Shown piece by piece: positions 1 through 4,158 of a stretch of 9,685 bases of DNA. Source of the DNA: an uncultured Collinsella sp. (GTDB lineage Bacteria; Actinomycetota; Coriobacteriia; Coriobacteriales; Coriobacteriaceae). The notes under the pieces were generated by a model. That model did no database searches. It was not told the origin of the DNA and saw only the letters and a program-made list of their open reading frames with translations. The stretch's first letter is position 1; each line of letters begins with the position of its first letter. The translations under genes and the position numbers were made by a program. The stretch covers positions 1 through 9,685 of the forward strand of contig CABRZN010000077.1 of assembly GCA_902475445.1 (NCBI GenBank), written 5' to 3'.

Positions 1-1
1 T

Positions 2-853
2 GCCGTGGGCGCCCGCGTAATTACGGGTATCGATTATCCGGTCATCTGCGTACCGACCGACTACGAAGTCGAGGGATGGTGGCCCCACAAGGACACCGAT
101 TTATTCTGTGTTGCCAACGAATTTATGGCCGAAACGCTCCGCCCCCGCAAGGTCCCCGAAGCAAAGATTCGCATTACAGGCATCCCCATTCGCGCCGGTT
201 TCGACACGGATTACGATCGCGAGGAAGAGCTAGCCAAGTTCAACCTCCCCATCGACAAGACCGTCGTGCTGGTAATGGCCGGCGCCAGTTTGCCTCAACC
301 GTACGTTCGCTTTCGCGCAGAGATGGACCGCACCCTCCCCTTCCTGCGCAGTTTCGAGGACATGCACTTTGTCTTTTTGCCGGGCAAAGACGTGGAGTAT
401 GCCACCCGGCTGAAGACGCTCTTCGATGCCATGAAGCTCGAGAACGTCACGGTGTTGGACTATGTCGACGACATGGCGAACCTCATGCACGGGTGCGACC
501 TGGCAATCCTCAAATCGGGCGGACTCACCGTCACCGAATGCCTGTGCGCACACCTGCCGATGATTATGCTGGGCAAGTCCTATGGCCAGGAAAAGGCCAA
601 CACCACCATGCTCACCGGCATGGGCGCCAGCATGCATGTCACCACCGCACGTGAGCTCATCGTAACCCTACGTCACTTGCACGACCATCCCGAATCACTC
701 AAAGCCCTACTCATCAACGGCGAAGTGCTGCGCCGTCCCCACGCAGCCGAAGACATAGCCATCGCAACCATGGAGCAAGTAGGCAAACCCCAAAAACGCA
801 AACGAGCCTTCTGCCGCTTCTACTGGGGCGGAAAACCCGCGCATATCCGCTAA
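2..853 (+). CDS. GT28 / MGDG-synthase-type glycosyltransferase, 3' part (5' end outside window)
   Basis: The reading frame is open from the window edge, so the start is missing; a GTG at 5 is in frame but is probably internal. The visible ~283 residues look like the later N-terminal part and the whole C-terminal domain of the UgtP/MGDG synthase/MurG-like family, which transfers a sugar from a nucleotide donor to diacylglycerol or another lipid at the inner face of the membrane. Supporting stretches are PTDYEVEGWW, followed by a segment ending ITGIPI (end of the acceptor domain in this family), and LKSGGLTVTECL with GQEKANTTM, which match the donor-binding loop and the GQE-N segment of UgtP-type enzymes. 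The C-terminus is basic (KPQKRKRAF), which could favour contact with acidic lipid. A role in glycolipid synthesis is inferred; the exact donor and acceptor cannot be read. It converges on dut, and palindromic element E1 begins 13 bases after its stop. Confidence 0.8.
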   Translation, partial: AVGARVITGIDYPVICVPTDYEVEGWWPHKDTDLFCVANEFMAETLRPRKVPEAKIRITGIPIRAGFDTDYDREEELAKFNLPIDKTVVLVMAGASLPQPYVRFRAEMDRTLPFLRSFEDMHFVFLPGKDVEYATRLKTLFDAMKLENVTVLDYVDDMANLMHGCDLAILKSGGLTVTECLCAHLPMIMLGKSYGQEKANTTMLTGMGASMHVTTARELIVTLRHLHDHPESLKALLINGEVLRRPHAAEDIAIATMEQVGKPQKRKRAFCRFYWGGKPAHIR

Positions 854-866
854 CATTGGACTGTCC

Positions 867-970
867 GCTTACCTGTGGGAGGCCCCTATATATCATCCCA
901 TGCTCAAACATTCTCGCTGCGCTGCGAAACTGCGCGTGGGACGATATATAGGGGCCTCCCACAGGTAAGC
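867..970. repeat. Palindromic intergenic element E1 (27-bp perfect arms)
   Basis: Bases 867-893 are the exact reverse complement of 944-970 (27 bp, outer end GCTTACCTGTGGGAGG). Pairing continues inward to 903/934 with only one mismatch (895/942) and one G-T wobble (901/936), so the arms span about 37 positions around a ~30-base loop. No run of T follows on either strand, so it is not a classical intrinsic terminator. It lies just after the glycosyltransferase stop in a convergent intergenic region, where REP-like elements often sit. Its inner ~60 bases recur, inverted, at 1140-1212 (E2). No transposase is present. It could be a REP/MITE-like element or a long 3' hairpin; I cannot assign it to a named family. 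Confidence 0.85.
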
Positions 971-995
971 TGCGTTAACGTACTAGCGGCTATAC

Positions 996-1019
996 CAGAT
1001 TCCCCACCAGAAGAATCTG
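996..1019. repeat. Small inverted repeat (7-bp stem)
   Basis: CAGATTC at 996-1002 pairs perfectly with GAATCTG at 1013-1019 around a 10-base loop. An overlapping alternative pairs TTCCCC at 1000-1005 with GGGGAA at 1024-1029. No T-run follows. This is a weak structure that matters only as part of the hairpin-rich convergent spacer. Confidence 0.4.
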
Positions 1020-1046
1020 CAAAGGGGAACCAGATAATATAAATAC

Positions 1047-1095
1047 AGTAAGTCGATGCGACAAAGAAGGCGTCCCTTTATCGCATCGGCTTACT
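1047..1095. repeat. Strong 15-bp hairpin in the glycosyltransferase-dut spacer
   Basis: AGTAAGTCGATGCGA (1047-1061) pairs with TCGCATCGGCTTACT (1081-1095) over 15 positions with a single G-T wobble (1053/1089). Four more pairs form inside (AAAG 1063-1066 with CTTT 1076-1079). On the - strand it is followed by TGTATTTATATT, moderately T-rich, so it may help end the nrdR-dut transcript, but it lies about 160 bases past the dut stop and lacks a proper T tract. Its sequence is unrelated to the E1/E2 core. Confidence 0.6.
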
Positions 1096-1134
1096 AGAAA
1101 AGTAAATAATGTTTCAAGCGAGTAGCCGCCCGCC

Positions 1135-1230
1135 TCTCTCACATATCGTTCCACGCGCAGTTTCGCAGCGAGCGAAGCGAAGCGAGAATGTTTGAGCACG
1201 CGATGATATGTGTGGGTCCCGGGTGAGAGA
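1135..1230. repeat. Palindromic element E2, inverted diverged copy of the E1 core
   Basis: Bases 1140-1212 align with the reverse complement of E1's interior: shared blocks include CCACGCGCAGTTTCGCAGCG and AGCGAGAATGTTTGAGCA. E2 has its own terminal pairing, CACATATCGT (1140-1149) with ATGATATGTG (1203-1212), plus TCTCTCAC (1135-1142) with GTGAGAGA (1223-1230). E1 has T-A pairs where E2 has C-G pairs at two arm positions, so pairing is kept although the bases differ. E2 is 9 bases longer than E1 in the core because of an AGCGA tandem expansion. It ends 23 bases beyond the dut stop, mirroring E1's place beyond the glycosyltransferase stop. Confidence 0.75.
1171..1185 (+). repeat. Three tandem AGCGA units inside E2
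   Basis: AGCGA occurs three times in a row at 1171-1185, preceded by a partial unit AGCG at 1167-1170. The matching place in E1 (reverse complement of about 914-927) has only CAGCGCAGCGA. This accounts for the length difference between the two element copies. Confidence 0.7.
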
Positions 1231-1253
1231 CCAACCCTACATCTTGAAAATGA

Positions 1254-1697
1254 TTAAGCAACTCCGCTGGAGCCGAAGCCTCCTTTGCCTCGGTCGGTTT
1301 CGTCTAGTTCGTCTACCTCTATGAGGTTGACCGTGGGGACTTCTTGGATGACGAGTTGGGCTATGCGGTCGCCTTTGTTGATTTGAATGTTGTTGGAGGG
1401 ATCCAGGTTGATGAGGATAACCTTGAGTTCTCCTCGGTAGTGGGCGTCGATGAGGCCCGGCGTGTTGACTATAGACAGACCCTGCTTGATAGCCAAGCCA
1501 CTGCGGGGCTGGACGAAGCCGGCGTAGCCATCGGGCAGGGCGATGGCCAGCCCAGTGGAGACCAGACGGCGTTCAAAGGGCTTCAGGACGCAGTCCTCGT
1601 TGGAGCGCAAATCCAAGCCGGCATCGGTGGGATGGGCGTATTTGGGAAGCTCGACGGTGGGGTCGAGACGCTTTATGTTGACGGTAATGTTGGGCAT
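1254..1697 (-). CDS. dut: dUTP diphosphatase (dUTPase), trimeric type
   Basis: Hydrolyses dUTP to dUMP and pyrophosphate in the cytoplasm, keeping uracil out of DNA and supplying dUMP for thymidylate synthesis. At 147 residues it has the usual length of the homotrimeric family, and all five motifs are visible: TDAGLDLRS (24-32), PRSGLA (64-69), the GLIDAHYRGELKV block (81-93) with Asp84 and Tyr87 of the uridine and catalytic site, GDRIAQLV (109-116), and the glycine-rich C-terminal arm RGKGGFGSSG (136-145) that closes over the substrate. The ATG at 1697 is supported by an AAGGTGA Shine-Dalgarno that overlaps the nrdR stop codon, with only 4 bases between the two genes, so translation is probably coupled to nrdR. 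It is the last gene of the LysM-nrdR-dut set; repeat E2 follows 23 bases after its stop. Confidence 0.96.
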   Translation of the reverse strand: MPNITVNIKRLDPTVELPKYAHPTDAGLDLRSNEDCVLKPFERRLVSTGLAIALPDGYAGFVQPRSGLAIKQGLSIVNTPGLIDAHYRGELKVILINLDPSNNIQINKGDRIAQLVIQEVPTVNLIEVDELDETDRGKGGFGSSGVA

Positions 1698-1701
1698 GGA
1701 A

Positions 1702-1708
1702 TCACCTT
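1702..1708 (-). promoter_or_regulatory. dut ribosome binding site overlapping the nrdR stop
   Basis: AAGGTGA on the - strand places AAGG 7 bases before the dut ATG and contains the nrdR TGA stop. This arrangement fits re-initiation or coupled translation of dut by ribosomes finishing nrdR. Confidence 0.75.
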
Positions 1709-2145
1709 AGCTTGTCGAGCTCTTGCAGAAACTCATCGACGTCTTTGAAATCGCGGTAGACCGAGGCAAAACGGATGTACGCCACCTTGTCGATCTTTGC
1801 CAAGCGCTTGAGCACCATGTCACCCAACTCATGGGACGTGACGGCCGTCAGTGTGCGAGAGCGCAGCTCGACCTCGATGTCGTCGATAATCTCATTGAGC
1901 TTCTTAGTGTCGATATCGCGTTTGATAGTGGCGCGCATCAAGCCGACGAGCAGCTTATTGCGATCGAACCGCTGCTTGGTTCCGTCTGACTTAATGACCT
2001 CGATTGGGTCTTCGCATCGCTCGAACGTTGTAAAGCGATAGTTACACGAGCAACATTCGCGACGGCGCTTAATGGTGTTATTTGACTCCTGCATACGGGA
2101 ATCAACGACGCGGGTATGTGCCTTGCCGCATTTGGGACAGCGCAT
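1702..2145 (-). CDS. nrdR: Transcriptional repressor NrdR (zinc ribbon plus ATP-cone)
   Basis: Represses ribonucleotide reductase operons in response to the nucleotide (ATP/dATP) bound by its ATP-cone. The 147 residues match the family length. The N-terminal zinc ribbon is intact (Cys3, Cys6, Cys31, Cys34) with the conserved VVDSR (13-17), IKRRREC and RFTTFER (37-43) stretches; the ATP-cone follows at about 45-135, starting with the VIKSDGTKQRFDR segment. The ATG at 2145 has a strong AGGAGG just upstream, but start codon and ribosome site lie within a 12-bp inverted repeat (2140-2183), suggesting control of translation. It is 51 bases downstream of the LysM gene with no convincing promoter between them, so it is probably transcribed from the LysM/SOS promoter. 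I found no NrdR box in the window, so its ribonucleotide reductase targets lie elsewhere. Confidence 0.96.
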   Translation of the reverse strand: MRCPKCGKAHTRVVDSRMQESNNTIKRRRECCSCNYRFTTFERCEDPIEVIKSDGTKQRFDRNKLLVGLMRATIKRDIDTKKLNEIIDDIEVELRSRTLTAVTSHELGDMVLKRLAKIDKVAYIRFASVYRDFKDVDEFLQELDKLR

Positions 2146-2183
2146 GGTACCTCCTCTTAAACGATAACAAGGGTACCATGCGC
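2140..2183 (-). promoter_or_regulatory. 12-bp inverted repeat enclosing nrdR ribosome site and start codon
   Basis: GCGCATGGTACC at 2140-2151 is an exact reverse complement of 2172-2183, with a 20-base loop between. In the - strand transcript the 3' arm contains the nrdR AUG, and the AGGAGG (2150-2155) straddles the loop and the base of the stem. The hairpin starts 13 bases after the LysM stop and has no T-run after it, so a terminator is unlikely. An intercistronic hairpin that limits nrdR translation, or protects or processes the mRNA, is the natural reading. The arm contains the self-complementary GGTACC, so other pairings are possible. Confidence 0.65.
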
Positions 2184-2196
2184 AGCGCGATAATGA

Positions 2197-2646
2197 TTAC
2201 GAACGAGCAGGAACCTTAAGATGCGCACCGGCGGCGAGCGAACCATGCTCCAGATGATTGACGTTACGGATCATGTCGGAAGTCTCTTGCGTGGAAAGGC
2301 CTTCGATAGGATATTCCTCGGCAAGAGACCAAAGAGAATCGCCAGGCTGAACGCGAATGGTCTCGTAGGTAACGTTGGAAACGGACTCGGCATACGCGGT
2401 GTGGCGAGCGCTAAAGACCGACGTAGCAAGGACAAAGAAGAGCGTAAGCGAAACGGCAACAGCGACAATCGTCGGAACCTTCAGGGCAACGCGGGCCGGC
2501 GCGACTGCAGCCTGCTGATTGCGAGCAGACTTTACGGTCAAAGGCTGAAAGCCGGAGCGGCCACCCTGAACAACAGTAAAAGTGGGTTCCGCAGGCATCT
2601 CGAGCTTAAGGGCGAGGTTTCCCTGGACCATATTCGTTGCTTTCAT
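2197..2646 (-). CDS. Single-pass membrane LysM protein, likely SOS cell-division inhibitor (YneA/ChiZ-like)
   Basis: This 149-residue protein has a cytoplasmic-looking N-terminus (1-56), one hydrophobic membrane segment (about 57-80, IVAVAVSLTLFFVLATSVFS), and an extracytoplasmic LysM domain (about 96-146: ETIRVQPGDSLWSLAEE ... HLKVP) that should bind peptidoglycan. An AYA motif (84-86) after the membrane segment could be a peptidase site. Short TM-LysM proteins divergent from lexA are the SOS division inhibitors YneA (Bacillus) and ChiZ/Rv2719c (mycobacteria); DivS plays this role in corynebacteria. Position, architecture and LexA boxes in its promoter support the same role, by inference. 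Start: ATG at 2646 has AGGAG 6 bases upstream; the adjacent ATG at 2649 (one residue longer) has only 3 bases spacing. nrdR and dut follow on the same strand. There is no sign of a hydrolase domain. Confidence 0.85.
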   Translation of the reverse strand: MKATNMVQGNLALKLEMPAEPTFTVVQGGRSGFQPLTVKSARNQQAAVAPARVALKVPTIVAVAVSLTLFFVLATSVFSARHTAYAESVSNVTYETIRVQPGDSLWSLAEEYPIEGLSTQETSDMIRNVNHLEHGSLAAGAHLKVPARS

Positions 2647-2716
2647 CATGTTCTCCTCTCGCGTGTTTTGCTGAGAACAGTTTTATCAAGCCGCGCGGAC
2701 AAAAATGTCTAGCGCG

Positions 2717-2730
2717 AGAACGAATGTTCG
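2717..2730. promoter_or_regulatory. LexA box 1
   Basis: GAAC-GAAT-GTTC at 2718-2729 is a perfect match to the Gram-positive/actinobacterial SOS core GAAC-N4-GTTC. It covers the predicted transcription start region of the LysM gene, just downstream of that gene's -10. Confidence 0.85.
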
Positions 2731-2736
2731 GTTATT

Positions 2737-2764
2737 ATTATCTTCGAACAGTTGTTCCTGTCAA
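2737..2764 (-). promoter_or_regulatory. Sigma-A-type promoter for the LysM-nrdR-dut operon
   Basis: On the - strand TTGACA (2759-2764) is a perfect -35 and GATAAT (2737-2742) a 5/6 -10, with a 16-base spacer. LexA box 2 fills almost the whole spacer, so bound LexA would directly block RNA polymerase. The predicted start near 2730 gives a leader of about 80 bases. Confidence 0.75.
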
Positions 2765-2771
2765 GCAAAAT
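2743..2771 (+). promoter_or_regulatory. Candidate lexA promoter
   Basis: TTCGAA (2743-2748) and CAAAAT (2766-2771) are separated by 17 bases and resemble a weak -35/-10 pair (3/6 and 4/6 matches). The start would fall near 2778 within LexA box 3, giving a leader of about 30 bases. It overlaps the divergent LysM promoter, so both would be shut by LexA at box 2. The -10/-35 assignment is uncertain. Confidence 0.4.
2745..2758. promoter_or_regulatory. LexA box 2
   Basis: GAAC-AGTT-GTTC at 2746-2757 is a perfect SOS core, flanked by C on both sides. It lies between the -35 and -10 of the LysM promoter and within the candidate lexA promoter, the best position to repress both directions. Confidence 0.85.
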
Positions 2772-2772
2772 T

Positions 2773-2786
2773 CGAACATTTGTTTG
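2773..2786. promoter_or_regulatory. LexA box 3 (one mismatch)
   Basis: GAAC-ATTT-GTTT at 2774-2785 matches the SOS core except for the last base. It lies 24 bases before the lexA start codon, over its likely transcription start, and keeps the 28-base spacing seen between boxes 1 and 2. Confidence 0.65.
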
Positions 2787-2809
2787 ACATGGGTAGAGAG
2801 GATGCCCTG

Positions 2810-3454
2810 ATGGCTCGCAAAATTACCAAGCGTCAGCAGCAAATTTACGACTTCATCAAGGAATATCAGCAGGAGAAGGGTTATCCGCCCAGCGTGCGCG
2901 AGATGGCTTCTGCTGTGGGACTTTCCTCCCCCAGCACCGTGCACGCCCATCTATCTGCCCTGGAGGCGCGCGGGCTACTCAAGCGCGATGCCACCAAACC
3001 GCGCGCCCTGGAACTCTTTAACGAGGACGGTTCCTCTGTCTCAATTTCTAAATCTGACGAGCCCACCGCACCTCGCGGAACGGTCTCGCTACCGCTCGTT
3101 GGTCGCGTCGCGGCTGGGATTCCCATTCTGGCCGAGCAGAATATCGAAGACACGTTTACTATCCCGACCGAAATCGCCACCGATCAGGGTTCCTTTATCC
3201 TTGAGGTGCATGGGAGCTCAATGATCAATGTCGGCATCTTCAATGGCGATTACATCATCGTCCGTGAACAAAAGAGCGCCATGAACGGCGAAATTGTCGT
3301 GGCCATGATTGATGGTTCAGCGACCGTCAAGACGTTCTACAAGGAGCAGGGACGCGTACGCCTGCAGCCCGAGAATGACACCATGGAGCCTATCTATGCA
3401 ACGAATCCCGTTATCTTGGGCAAAGTCGTCGGCTTGATGCGCCGGTTCTCGTAA
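2810..3454 (+). CDS. lexA: SOS repressor LexA
   Basis: LexA represses DNA damage genes and cuts itself when bound to RecA filaments, giving SOS induction. The 214-residue product has the winged-helix DNA-binding domain (about 1-70, recognition helix region around SSPSTVHAHL, 39-48), a short linker, and the S24 peptidase domain. The scissile bond is Ala102-Gly103 in VAAGIP; the catalytic pair is Ser137 (GSSM) and Lys174 (TVKTF). The motif usually reads G-D/E-S-M, so Ser136 is a slight departure. The ATG at 2810 is chosen because AGAGG lies 8 bases upstream and the protein then starts with the family's ARKITKRQQQIYDFI; an upstream in-frame ATG at 2789 lacks a ribosome site. Three LexA boxes upstream imply autoregulation. 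Its stop overlaps the next gene's start (TAATG). Confidence 0.96.
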   Translation: MARKITKRQQQIYDFIKEYQQEKGYPPSVREMASAVGLSSPSTVHAHLSALEARGLLKRDATKPRALELFNEDGSSVSISKSDEPTAPRGTVSLPLVGRVAAGIPILAEQNIEDTFTIPTEIATDQGSFILEVHGSSMINVGIFNGDYIIVREQKSAMNGEIVVAMIDGSATVKTFYKEQGRVRLQPENDTMEPIYATNPVILGKVVGLMRRFS

Positions 3455-4158
3455 TGCAAAAACGCATCACCATCTTTGATACCGTCCGCGGGTTTACTAT
3501 GATTTCTATGGCAGGTTTTCACGCTTGCTACGATCTCGCGTACCTGTACGACTGGGAGATGCCATGGTTTACCCAGACTCTCTTTCAAGACATCTGGCGC
3601 GCCAGCATCAGCTGGGTATTTTTGTTTATCGCGGGTTGGATGTGCACGCTCTCACGCAACAATGTTAAACGAGCGGCCAAGTACGCTGCCGCAGCTTTGG
3701 TCGTTTGGATCGCAACAACGCTCGTATCGGTCGACGATTCAGTGAACTTTGGCATCATTTATTGCATGGCGGCGTGCACGGCGGTGGTTGCACTCACCCG
3801 TCCGCTACTCCAAAAATTACCGGGCTCGTGGGGCATCGCGGCGTGCCTTGTTCTTTTTGCCCTAACCTGGGGCATTCCAAAAGCGGTCTACCCACTCCCC
3901 TGCCTGGCATGGCTAGGATTTCCGGGCCCGGGTTTTGTTTCGGGAGACTACTATCCGCTCATTCCGTTTGTCTTTATGTACCTTACCGGCTATTTTGCTG
4001 CCCAGGTAGCACAAACATCAAGCCTCGAAGCGCTAGAATGGACCTACGCCAATCCCATCCCGGCGCTCGCCAGCCTTGGACGCCATGCACTCCCCTTTTA
4101 TCTGCTGCATCAGCCCATCATTCTGGGCATTTTGGAGCTCGTCTACTCGGTGCGATAA
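3454..4158 (+). CDS. DUF1624 (HGSNAT-like) multi-pass membrane protein, putative acyltransferase
   Basis: A 234-residue, strongly hydrophobic protein with about seven membrane segments (roughly 12-31, 50-66, 77-92, 99-115, 126-140, 167-184 and 208-230). The N-terminus RITIFDTVRGFTMI, FHACYDL (22-28), FLFIAGWMC (57-64 region) and the late HALPFYLLHQPI (211-222) fit the DUF1624/heparan-alpha-glucosaminide N-acetyltransferase catalytic-domain family, whose members move acyl groups across or at the membrane. Substrate is unknown; a cell-wall or glycan substituent is only a guess. Its ATG shares a base with the lexA stop (TAATG) and no Shine-Dalgarno is visible, so it should be translated by coupling and co-transcribed with lexA. 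Its last 16 bases overlap hflX tail to tail. There is no terminator in the overlap. Confidence 0.85.
   Translation: MQKRITIFDTVRGFTMISMAGFHACYDLAYLYDWEMPWFTQTLFQDIWRASISWVFLFIAGWMCTLSRNNVKRAAKYAAAALVVWIATTLVSVDDSVNFGIIYCMAACTAVVALTRPLLQKLPGSWGIAACLVLFALTWGIPKAVYPLPCLAWLGFPGPGFVSGDYYPLIPFVFMYLTGYFAAQVAQTSSLEALEWTYANPIPALASLGRHALPFYLLHQPIILGILELVYSVR

Noticed and set aside
714..962. 82-residue open frame on - through E1 and the glycosyltransferase end
   Set aside because: It reads through the palindromic repeat and antisense to a real gene; no ribosome site or family similarity.
867..970. E1 as an intrinsic terminator or an insertion sequence
   Set aside because: There is no T-run after the stem on either strand, and no transposase or obvious target duplication.
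990..1199. 69-residue open frame on - through E2 and the hairpin
   Set aside because: It is made entirely of repeat and hairpin sequence. The same peptide start arises from both repeat copies, which reflects the shared DNA repeat, not a gene.
854..1253. tRNA or other known structured RNA in the spacer
   Set aside because: No T-loop GGTTCGA-type sequence or cloverleaf is visible; the structure is explained by inverted repeats.
2675..2686. GAAC half-site that could be a fourth LexA box
   Set aside because: The second half reads TTAT instead of GTTC and it does not keep the 28-base spacing.
2784..2789. TTGACA on + just before lexA as a -35
   Set aside because: It is only about 20 bases from the start codon, so a -10 would fall inside the coding region.
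2705..2809. N-terminal extension of LexA
   Set aside because: The open frame runs up through the three LexA boxes and promoter; the family start and ribosome site are at 2810.
4113..4128. GCCCA/TGGGC hairpin followed by ATTTT near the end of the DUF1624 gene
   Set aside because: The stem is only 5 bp, lies inside conserved coding sequence (HQPIILGIL) and has a very short T-run; not enough for a terminator.
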